From contig CAVYYD010000005.1 of assembly GCA_963772645.1 (NCBI GenBank), forward strand, positions 186,001-250,000: a stretch of 64,000 nt of DNA. The letters are read 5' to 3'. Made by a program: the position numbers and the translations under genes. Every line of letters begins with the position of its first letter. Position 1 is the first letter of the stretch. The notes under the pieces were generated by a model. That model did not search any database. It was given only the letters and a program-made list of their open reading frames with translations, and was not told the origin of the DNA. Of the stretch, positions 7,146 through 13,961 are shown piece after piece. The stretch is from DASSQJ01 sp963772645. Its GTDB lineage: Bacteria > Actinomycetota > Actinomycetes > Actinomycetales > Dermatophilaceae.

Positions 7146-8449
7146 GGGGGGTCTCCTTGGAGGGGCGGGAGGCGGAGCTCGACCTCGGTGCCGTCCTCGC
7201 GGCGGCGCACCCGCGCCGAGCCGCCGTGGCGCGCCATCCGGCCGAGCACGGACTGTCGGACGCCGAGCCGGTCCGGGGGGACGGCGTCGAGGTCGAAGCC
7301 GTCGCCGCGGTCGCGGACGAAGGCCTCGACGCCGGCCGGGCCGATCTCGACGTAGGCGGTGACCGGCGCACGCCCGTGCCGGACCGCGTTGAGCAGGGCC
7401 TCACGCATCGCGCGGGAGAGGGCGGCCCCGTGCGGCTCGAACGGGCGGTCACCGGTGACGACGAGGTCGACCCGGACCCCGTGCCGGTCCTCGACCTCGT
7501 GCGCGACCTCGGTGACGGCCGTGGCGAGCGACTCCTGCGACCCCTGCGGGCCGGCGTAGAGCCACGAGCGCAGCTCACGCTCCTGGGCGCGGGCCAGCCG
7601 GGTGACCGATGCCGGGTCGGCGGACTGGCGCTGGATGAGGGCGAGGGTCTGGAGTACCGAGTCGTGCAGGTGCGCGGCGATGTCGGCGCGCTCGGTGGCC
7701 CGGGCCGCCGCGACCTGCTCGCGCCGCAGGTCCCCCCAGAGCCGGACCGCCCACGGCGCGGCGACGAGGAGCACGCCGAGGAGCACCGCGAGGGCGGCGA
7801 GCAGGGCGTCCCAGACCGCGGTCAGGGACTGGCCCCGGGTGACGAGGACGAGGATGCCGGTCAGCGCCAGGGCCATCCCGAGGGCGAGCCGCATCCAGCC
7901 GGTCCCCCGCCCCGCGCCGCCACCGAGCCAGCGCGAGCGCTGGGCCTCGTCGAGGTTCGACCAGGCGACGATCGCGCCGACCGCGATGACGAAGAGCGGC
8001 AGGAGCACCGAGTCGCGCAGCGAGCCGCCGACCACCGGGGTGAGCAGCGCGCCGCCGAGGAGCACCAGGCCGGCGCCGCCGACGAGGACCAGGACCCACC
8101 GCCGCCGTTCCGGGGTGGCCGCCGGCTCGGCCATCGCCCCCGACGGGGGGTCGCGACGCAGGTCCTCCTCGGGGGTCAGCGCCCAGAGGAAGAGGTAGGC
8201 GGGGATGCCCGAGCCACCGGCGAGCGCGAGGACGACGAACACCCAGCGGACCAGCCTCCGGGACACCCCGAGGTGGCGCGCGACCGCCCCGCAGACCCCC
8301 GGCGTCCCCCCGGAGCGGTCCCGCACCAGCGGCGGCCGGCGTGACCGGGCACCCGGGCCGGCGGACCGCGGGGCGGGACGCGCGTCGTCGGGGCGCAGGC
8401 CCGTGGTCGCGGGCTGGTACGGGGTGGGCACGACACCATCCTGACGCAC
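7142..8449 (-). CDS. Sensor histidine kinase with N-terminal PspC domain
   Basis: 435-residue membrane kinase. Residues about 40-100 are a PspC domain (GGTPGVCGAVARHLGVSRRL, then a helix ending LFLWALTPEED). Four or five further membrane helices lie between 117 and 235. The HisKA_3 dimerisation helix carries phospho-acceptor H262 (DIAAHLHDSVLQTL), and the HATPase_c domain shows REALLNAVRHG (N-box) and VRDRGDGFD (G-box). There is no extracellular sensor domain, so it probably senses the membrane or a partner such as the divergent LiaF-like protein. GTG 8449 is taken as start; GTG 8431, after a GGATGG sequence, is an equal alternative. Confidence 0.92.
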   Translation of the reverse strand: MRQDGVVPTPYQPATTGLRPDDARPAPRSAGPGARSRRPPLVRDRSGGTPGVCGAVARHLGVSRRLVRWVFVVLALAGGSGIPAYLFLWALTPEEDLRRDPPSGAMAEPAATPERRRWVLVLVGGAGLVLLGGALLTPVVGGSLRDSVLLPLFVIAVGAIVAWSNLDEAQRSRWLGGGAGRGTGWMRLALGMALALTGILVLVTRGQSLTAVWDALLAALAVLLGVLLVAAPWAVRLWGDLRREQVAAARATERADIAAHLHDSVLQTLALIQRQSADPASVTRLARAQERELRSWLYAGPQGSQESLATAVTEVAHEVEDRHGVRVDLVVTGDRPFEPHGAALSRAMREALLNAVRHGRAPVTAYVEIGPAGVEAFVRDRGDGFDLDAVPPDRLGVRQSVLGRMARHGGSARVRRREDGTEVELRLPPLQGDPP

Positions 8450-8544
8450 CGGGGGCCGCGCGGCACCGCCCCCGGGGTCGGGTCAGGGGACGGTCAGGGT
8501 CGACCCTCATGGCGGCCGGCTGCCCGCGGCGGGACGCTGGTGGC

Positions 8545-9900
8545 ATGACGCAGACACCTGGTGCCACCACCCCCACGGCACCCCACAGTGCCCTCGACGA
8601 CCTCTTCGGACGGCTCCGCGGCAGCGGCTACTTCCGCGACACCGAACGGAGGTGGTTCGGCGGCGTCTGCTCCGGGCTCGCCGCCCGCTTCGACGTCGAC
8701 CCGCTGCTCATCCGCGCGGCGGCGATCATCCTCGCCTTCGCCGGCGGGCTGGGCCTCACCGTCTACCTCGTCCTCTGGCTGCTCCTGCCCGACCGCAGCG
8801 GCGACCTGCTGCTCGAGCGGGCGCTGCGCCGCGGCGACGGGTGGCCGGTGGTCCTGCTCGTCCTCACCGCCTTCGTCATCGTCGGCGGCCTCGTGTCCCT
8901 CGGCCAGGGCAACGGCTGGGGCAGCTCGCTGTGGGTGCTCCTGCCGATCGCGCTCGTCGCGTGGTTCGTCCTCGAGCGCGGACGCAGCCGCGCCGCGCCG
9001 TGGGGCACCGAGGCGCCCGCCCCCACCTACCCCGCCACCCCACCCGCGGGACCGGTCGCCGGCCCCGCTCCCACCCCCGGAGGCACCACCATGTCCGCAC
9101 CGACCTCGGCCTTCGCGCCGGCGACGGCCCCGCCACCCACGGCGAGCGCCGCACCGCCGCGCAACGCCCCCACCGGCCCCTACGGCCCCTACGGCACCTA
9201 CGGCACCTCGGCGCCGCCGCCGGCGCCGCCCCGGCCGATCGCCCCGCCGCCCCCGCCCGGCCCGCGCCGGCGCCGCCCGAGCGGGTTCGTCGGGATCATC
9301 TCGCTCGGTCTGGCCCTGGCCCTCTTCGGCCTCGGGGTCGCCCTCGACGGCCCGCTCGGCTTCCCCGGCGCCGCGGCCGTCCTCGGCTTCGCCCTCGCCC
9401 TCGCCGGCGTCTCTGTCGTCGCCCTCGTGCTCGGCCTGCGCGGCCGGGCCGGCGGGTTCACGAGCTTCCTCGTCATCGCGCTCGGGTTCCTCCTGGTGAC
9501 CTCCGCCGGGGCGACTCGGGTCCACGTGGCCGACGGCGTCGGCGACCGCACCTGGGTCCCGACCGCCAGCACCGTCCCGGCCGACTACACCCTCGGCGCC
9601 GGCGACGCCACCCTGGACCTGACCCAGCTCGAGGGCACCCTGGGCACGACCCCGGCCACGGTGTCGGTGAACGTCGGCGCCGGTGACCTCACCGTCGTCG
9701 TCCCCCGTGGCCTCACCGCCCGCGTCGACGCCCACGTCGGGCTCGGCGACATCGAGGTCCGGGGCACCGGCGCCGACGCCGGCACCCAGCAGTCCGGCAG
9801 CAACCGCAGCCTGTCGACGACCATCGGCGGCGCGGCCTCACCCGAGGTCGTCGTCACCGCGGACGTCGGCCTCGGCCAGATCACCATCGAGGAGCAGTGA
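8545..9900 (+). CDS. PspC / LiaF-like membrane protein
   Basis: 451-residue protein with a PspC domain (about 30-90: FRDTERRWFGGVCSGLAARF followed by a membrane helix), two more helices, a Pro/Ala/Thr linker with YG repeats (GPYGPYGTYGT), then three helices and a C-terminal beta-rich 'toast-rack' domain (about 340-451) with repeats like GAGDATLDLTQL, VGAGDLTVVVP and VGLGDIEVRG. That last domain type occurs in LiaF, the inhibitor of LiaS-type kinases. Transcribed away from the PspC kinase, it is the likely third component of that signalling system. ATG 8545 lies in the 95-nt intergenic gap. It is followed after 1 nt by a small membrane gene. Confidence 0.88.
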   Translation: MTQTPGATTPTAPHSALDDLFGRLRGSGYFRDTERRWFGGVCSGLAARFDVDPLLIRAAAIILAFAGGLGLTVYLVLWLLLPDRSGDLLLERALRRGDGWPVVLLVLTAFVIVGGLVSLGQGNGWGSSLWVLLPIALVAWFVLERGRSRAAPWGTEAPAPTYPATPPAGPVAGPAPTPGGTTMSAPTSAFAPATAPPPTASAAPPRNAPTGPYGPYGTYGTSAPPPAPPRPIAPPPPPGPRRRRPSGFVGIISLGLALALFGLGVALDGPLGFPGAAAVLGFALALAGVSVVALVLGLRGRAGGFTSFLVIALGFLLVTSAGATRVHVADGVGDRTWVPTASTVPADYTLGAGDATLDLTQLEGTLGTTPATVSVNVGAGDLTVVVPRGLTARVDAHVGLGDIEVRGTGADAGTQQSGSNRSLSTTIGGAASPEVVVTADVGLGQITIEEQ

Positions 9901-9901
9901 G

Positions 9902-10189
9902 ATGACCTCCCACGACGAGACCACCCGCACCACCACCCCGGCCCCCACGGCATCCGTGCCGGCCACGCCCGCCGCGCCGGCCACCCCCACGTGGCTGACC
10001 GGCCCGGCCCCGATGCCCATCCTGCTCGGTCTGCTCGGCCTGCTCCTGGCGGCCGGCGTCGTCCTCACCGACCTGACCGACCTGACCCTGCCGTGGACCG
10101 ACCTCGGCCCGTGGACCGTCGTCGCCGCCGGTGTCATCGTCCTCGTCGTCGGCGCGATCGGGCTCCGCGGTAGCGGACGTCAGGACTGA
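9902..10189 (+). CDS. Small membrane protein after PspC gene
   Basis: 95-residue protein with a Thr/Ala/Pro-rich N-terminus and two predicted membrane helices (about 38-56 and 70-89) joined by LTDLTDLTLPWTDLGPW, a short leucine-rich repeat-like loop. It starts 1 nt after the stop of the PspC/LiaF-like gene, so it is surely co-transcribed with it. I do not recognise a family. Position suggests a helper of the envelope-stress module. Its 3' end overlaps the convergent NUDIX gene by 10 nt. Confidence 0.75.
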   Translation: MTSHDETTRTTTPAPTASVPATPAAPATPTWLTGPAPMPILLGLLGLLLAAGVVLTDLTDLTLPWTDLGPWTVVAAGVIVLVVGAIGLRGSGRQD

Positions 10190-10872
10190 GGACGCGGATG
10201 GGGCCAGCCGACCCCCGCGGCCTCGAGCGCCACGGGGACGGTGGGCACCACCGGGACCGAGCCGAGCTCACCGACCGGCACCCATCGGGCGTCGGAGGTC
10301 GACCCGCCCACGTCGTGGACGACGGGGCGGGTCGGCCGTGTGCACCGGGCGAGGTGGATCAGCCGCACCGCGTGGCGGTCCTCCACCCCGCGCGAGGAGC
10401 GGCCGACCCAGTGCTGGGTCCGGACCTCGAGCAGGCGCACCCGGTCGACGGCCTGGCCGGTCTCCTCGGCCACCTCGCGGACGACCGCCGCACCCGGCGC
10501 CTCCCCCGGGTCCAGCCCGCCGCCGGGCAGGTTCCACCGGCCGCCGGCGCCCGTCGTCGAGGCCAGCTGGGTGAGCAGGACCGCCCCGTCGGCGACGACG
10601 ACGGCGTACGCCGCCACCCGCTGCCGGAGCCGCACCCGCGCCCGCTCCGCCGCGCTCAGCGCCGCCGCGGGCTGCTCCGGGCCGGACCGGCCCGGGTCGG
10701 CGGCGACCGGCTCGACCTCGTAGCGCAGGACCAGGTCACCGAGGCCGCCGAGCGCCTTGACGGCGCCCGCCGCCCATCCGCGGGCGGCCAGGCCGCGCAG
10801 CGGGTCCTCACCGTGGCCGAGGACGAAGCGGGTGACCTCCCGGTCGCCGCGCGCGCCGACGACCGAGATCAC
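10180..10872 (-). CDS. NUDIX hydrolase
   Basis: 230 residues. The NUDIX box GGGLDPGEAPGAAVVREVAEETGQ spans about residues 114-137 (pattern GX5EX7REVXEEXGU intact), preceded by GGRWNLPGG. The N-terminal about 75 residues (GHGEDPLRGLAARGWAAGAV..., DLVLRYEVEP) are not part of the catalytic fold and may set substrate or dimer contacts. Such enzymes cleave nucleoside diphosphates linked to another moiety; the substrate is unknown. Its GTG start overlaps the stop of the upstream glycosyltransferase gene (GTGA), so both are one operon, perhaps cleaning up nucleotide-sugar or NDP by-products. Confidence 0.88.
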   Translation of the reverse strand: MISVVGARGDREVTRFVLGHGEDPLRGLAARGWAAGAVKALGGLGDLVLRYEVEPVAADPGRSGPEQPAAALSAAERARVRLRQRVAAYAVVVADGAVLLTQLASTTGAGGRWNLPGGGLDPGEAPGAAVVREVAEETGQAVDRVRLLEVRTQHWVGRSSRGVEDRHAVRLIHLARCTRPTRPVVHDVGGSTSDARWVPVGELGSVPVVPTVPVALEAAGVGWPHPRPQS

Positions 10873-12017
10873 CTCGTGGCCCCGGCCCGCCGGTACTCGG
10901 CGAGGGTCCCGCGCACGACGGAGGCCCAGTCCTGGCGCGGCTCGGCGGACCGCAGGTGAGCCCGCATCCGCTCGCGCCGGGTGGCGTCGGCGGCCAGCCG
11001 GGCCACGGCCTGGGCCAGCGCGACGTCCGAGGGCTCGAGCAGCCCGTCGACCCCGTGGGTGACGAAGTCCTCGACCCCGGTGCCGCGGGGCGCGACGACG
11101 GGCAGGCCCGCGGTGTGCGCCTCGAGCGCGGCGATGCCGAACGCCTCCAGCCGCGCGGTCGACAGGTAGAGGTCCGCGCCCTGGTGCAGCCGGCGCAGCC
11201 CCTCGCGGTCCAGGCGCCCCGGCAGCTCGACCCAGTCCATGCCGTGGTGGGCGAGGTAGCGCTCGAGCACCGGGCGCTGCGGCCCCTCCCCCGCCACCGT
11301 GGCCCGGAGCGGGACCGCGGGGTCGAGCAGGTCACGGACGCCGCGGAGCACCCGCAGCAGGGACAGCGGCCGCTTGCGGGAGGCCAGGCGCATCGCCGAG
11401 ACGACGTGGACCGGCCGGGGACCCGCGACGTCCTGCGCCGACCGGGCGGCGAGCGCCTCGGCCAGCCCCTGACGCCACCACGCCGCATCGATGCCGTTGC
11501 CGAGCACCGCCACCGGGGCGTCGCCGGCGGCCGCGCTGACCCGCGCCGCCGCCATCGAGGAGACGGCGTCGAGGGCGACCCCACGCGCGGCCCAGCGACG
11601 CAGGTGGCCGGTGGCCCGGAAGAGCGGGCCGGAGCGGTCGATGACGCAGTGGAAGGTCGCCGCCACCGGCAGGCCGGCCTGCAGGGCCACGCGGGTGAGG
11701 TCGGTGGCGAACGGGCTGACCACCCCGAGATGGGCGTGCGCGACGTCGAAGCCGCCGGCGTCCAGGCGGCGGCGGACCTCGCGCGGCGCGAGCGGGTTGA
11801 CCGGCACCCCGCCGGGCAGCCGCAGGGCCAGCCGGTGGACGAGCACGCCGTCCTCGTCGCTGACCATCCCCCCGCGCTCGCCTCCCGGGCCGGTGGTGGC
11901 GGTGAACACCTCGACGTCGTGGCCGGCTCCGGCGAGGTGGTGGGCGAGGTCGTGGACCTGGCGCTCGATCCCGCCGAGCCGGGGCGGGTAGCAGTCCGAC
12001 AGGAGGGCGACCTTCAC
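10869..12017 (-). CDS. GT4-family glycosyltransferase
   Basis: 382-residue GT-B enzyme. The N-terminal domain has PPRLGGIERQVHDLAHHLAGAGHDVEVFTA (the first glycine-rich acceptor-side loop), and the C-terminal donor domain has the EX7E-type segment EAFGIAALEAHTAGLPVVAP followed by GTGVEDFVTHGVDGLL. These patterns match retaining GT4 enzymes such as PimA/PimB- and MshA-like transferases that use NDP-sugars. GTG 12017 starts MKVALLSDCYPP directly; an ATG six codons upstream (12035) is possible. It diverges within about 40 nt from the PIG-L deacetylase/membrane protein pair, suggesting one glycan or glycolipid pathway. The product is not identifiable from sequence. Confidence 0.9.
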   Translation of the reverse strand: MKVALLSDCYPPRLGGIERQVHDLAHHLAGAGHDVEVFTATTGPGGERGGMVSDEDGVLVHRLALRLPGGVPVNPLAPREVRRRLDAGGFDVAHAHLGVVSPFATDLTRVALQAGLPVAATFHCVIDRSGPLFRATGHLRRWAARGVALDAVSSMAAARVSAAAGDAPVAVLGNGIDAAWWRQGLAEALAARSAQDVAGPRPVHVVSAMRLASRKRPLSLLRVLRGVRDLLDPAVPLRATVAGEGPQRPVLERYLAHHGMDWVELPGRLDREGLRRLHQGADLYLSTARLEAFGIAALEAHTAGLPVVAPRGTGVEDFVTHGVDGLLEPSDVALAQAVARLAADATRRERMRAHLRSAEPRQDWASVVRGTLAEYRRAGATR

Positions 12018-12053
12018 GAGGGTCCAGCCTGCCATGCGCGAGGATGGGCGACG

Positions 12054-12902
12054 ATGTCTCCCACCCTCGTGGCCTTCCACGCCCACCCCGACGACGAAGC
12101 GCTGCTCACCGCCGGGACGATGGCACGGGCCGCCGCCGAGGGGCACCGGGTCGTCCTCGTGCTCGCCACGGACGGCGGCGCGGGGCTGGCCGACGACGCG
12201 CTGCGCGGGGACGGGAGCCTCGGCGCGCTCCGGCTGCTCGAGGCCCGGCGCTCGGCCGCGGCGCTCGGGGTCTCCCGTGTCGAGTGGCTGGGCTACGCCG
12301 ACAGCGGCAGTGGCCCCGAGCCCGAGCCCGACCTGCCGGGCCGGGTCCGGTTCTGCCGCGCCCCGCTCGAGCAGGCCGCCGAGCGGCTCGCCGCGGTGCT
12401 GCGCACCGAGCAGGCCGACGTGCTGCTCTCCTACGACGCCAACGGTGGCTACGGCCACCGCGACCACCGGCGCGTCCACGAGGTCGCCGCCCGGGCCGCG
12501 CAGATCGCGGACACCCCTCGGGTGCTCGAGGCCACCGTCCCCCGGGACACCCTGGTGCGCGCGGTGCGCCTCCTCTCCCGGGTCTACCGCTTCCCTGCCG
12601 AGTTCGACCCGACGAGCATCGAGCGGGCCTTCTCCGCCCGGGCCGACATCACCCACCGGATCGACGTTCGCCGGCACATCGAGGCCAAGCGTGCCTCGAT
12701 GCGGGCGCACGCCTCGCAGGCCACCGGCGGCGGCGCGGCGGCGGTCGGGCCCGGCGGCCAGACCGGGGACCGCACCCTCCAGGCCTTCCTGCGCATCCCC
12801 CGACCCCTCTACGATCTGGTCTTCGGGCGGGAGTGGTTCCGCGACCCGTCTCGACCAGCAGGGGGGCCGGTGGGCACCGACGTCTTCGAGGGCCTCGGGT
12901 GA
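12054..12902 (+). CDS. PIG-L family deacetylase
   Basis: Zinc-dependent N-deacetylase of 282 residues in the family of MshB, Mca and GlcNAc-PI deacetylase. Zinc and catalytic residues are in AHPDDE (H11, D13, D14) and in the later GGYGHRDHRRVHE segment (third His and the catalytic His region). The C-terminal half (ITHRIDVRRHIEAKRASMRAHASQ) is the usual lid. It differs from mca at the right end of the window, so it is not a duplicate. Expected substrate is an N-acetyl-sugar conjugate, perhaps the product of the divergent glycosyltransferase. Its stop overlaps the membrane protein start (GTGA). Confidence 0.9.
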   Translation: MSPTLVAFHAHPDDEALLTAGTMARAAAEGHRVVLVLATDGGAGLADDALRGDGSLGALRLLEARRSAAALGVSRVEWLGYADSGSGPEPEPDLPGRVRFCRAPLEQAAERLAAVLRTEQADVLLSYDANGGYGHRDHRRVHEVAARAAQIADTPRVLEATVPRDTLVRAVRLLSRVYRFPAEFDPTSIERAFSARADITHRIDVRRHIEAKRASMRAHASQATGGGAAAVGPGGQTGDRTLQAFLRIPRPLYDLVFGREWFRDPSRPAGGPVGTDVFEGLG

Positions 12903-13945
12903 GCCCGCGGACCCGGCAGCTGCTCCAGTTCGGGCTCGGCCTGGGCCTGGCGGTGGTCCTCCTCGTCTGGGGCCTGCCGCACTTCGCCAAGACCTCGTGG
13001 GGCGACATCTGGCACGTCATCCGGTCGATCCCGTTCAGCCACGCCCTCGCCTACCAGGCCCTGATGCTGCTCGGCCTGTGGTCCTACACCTTCACCTTCA
13101 CCGGGTCGCTGCGCGGGCTCAGCCACCACAAGGCGCTCATCGTCAACCTCTGCGGCTCCTCGGTCTCCAACCTGCTGCCGGGCGGCGGCGCGGTCGGGCT
13201 GGCCGCGACCTACGCGATCTGCCGGTCGTGGGGCTTCTCCCGGCGGGCGACCTCGACCTCGGTCATCGTCACCGGCGTCTGGAACGTCCTGGCCCGGGTC
13301 GCCCTGCCGGTCGTCGCCATCCTCGTCCTCTACATCGGGGGGGTCACCCTGCCCGGCGTGCTCAGCGACCTCGCGATCGCCGGGTCGCTGACCGGGGTCG
13401 GGCTGATCGCCGCCTTCGCCGCGGTCATGGCGAGCGAGCGGGCCGCCCAGGCCATCGGCACCGGGCTGGACCGCGCCCTGCGCCCCCTGCTGCGGCGGCA
13501 CCGGCGGTCCAGGACGATGAGCGTCAAGGAGCTCGTCCACGACCTGCGCGCCCGGATCAACGACGTGGTCAGCCACGGCTGGCTGCAGATGACCCTCGGC
13601 ATGATCGGCTTCTTCGGCCTCTACTACGTGCTCTTCGTCCTGATCATGCGCGACACCGGGGTCGCGCTCCCGCTCAACCTGCTGTTCGCCGCCTACGCCA
13701 TCGGGCGGCTGCTCACCGCGGTCGGCATCACCCCCGGCGGGGTCGGGATCACCGAGACGGCGACGACCATCGTGCTCGTCGGCTGGGGAGCGGTCCCCGC
13801 GGGGGCGACCGCCGGGGTCGTCCTCTTCTCGATCTTCACCCACGTCATGGAGGTCCCGCTCGGGGCCCTCGGCTGGCTGCTCTGGTCGATGAGCACGAAG
13901 GTCGAGCCGCCGGCCGAGGGCGAGGAGCCGGTCCTCGTCACCTGA
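12899..13945 (+). CDS. LPG-synthase-type (YbhN/UPF0104) membrane protein
   Basis: 348 residues with eight or so membrane helices, matching the lysylphosphatidylglycerol synthase transmembrane family: SSVSNLLPGGGAVGLAATYAICRSWGF (about 80-106) and the second conserved segment ITPGGVGITETATTIVLVGWG (about 278-298). The soluble aminoacyl-transferase domain of MprF is absent, so a flippase or lipid-carrier role is more likely than lysyl-PG synthesis. It is translationally coupled to the PIG-L deacetylase (4-nt overlap, GTG start). With the divergent GT4 enzyme it makes a compact glycosylation, deacetylation and membrane-transfer set; that reading is inference. Confidence 0.87.
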   Translation: MSPRTRQLLQFGLGLGLAVVLLVWGLPHFAKTSWGDIWHVIRSIPFSHALAYQALMLLGLWSYTFTFTGSLRGLSHHKALIVNLCGSSVSNLLPGGGAVGLAATYAICRSWGFSRRATSTSVIVTGVWNVLARVALPVVAILVLYIGGVTLPGVLSDLAIAGSLTGVGLIAAFAAVMASERAAQAIGTGLDRALRPLLRRHRRSRTMSVKELVHDLRARINDVVSHGWLQMTLGMIGFFGLYYVLFVLIMRDTGVALPLNLLFAAYAIGRLLTAVGITPGGVGITETATTIVLVGWGAVPAGATAGVVLFSIFTHVMEVPLGALGWLLWSMSTKVEPPAEGEEPVLVT

Positions 13946-13961
13946 GCGGGACCGCCGGGCA

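Noticed and set aside
12054..12902. MshB (mycothiol biosynthesis deacetylase) for the PIG-L gene
   Set aside because: Zinc motif is shared, but the rest differs from MshB and the gene travels with a GT4 and a membrane protein rather than mycothiol genes.
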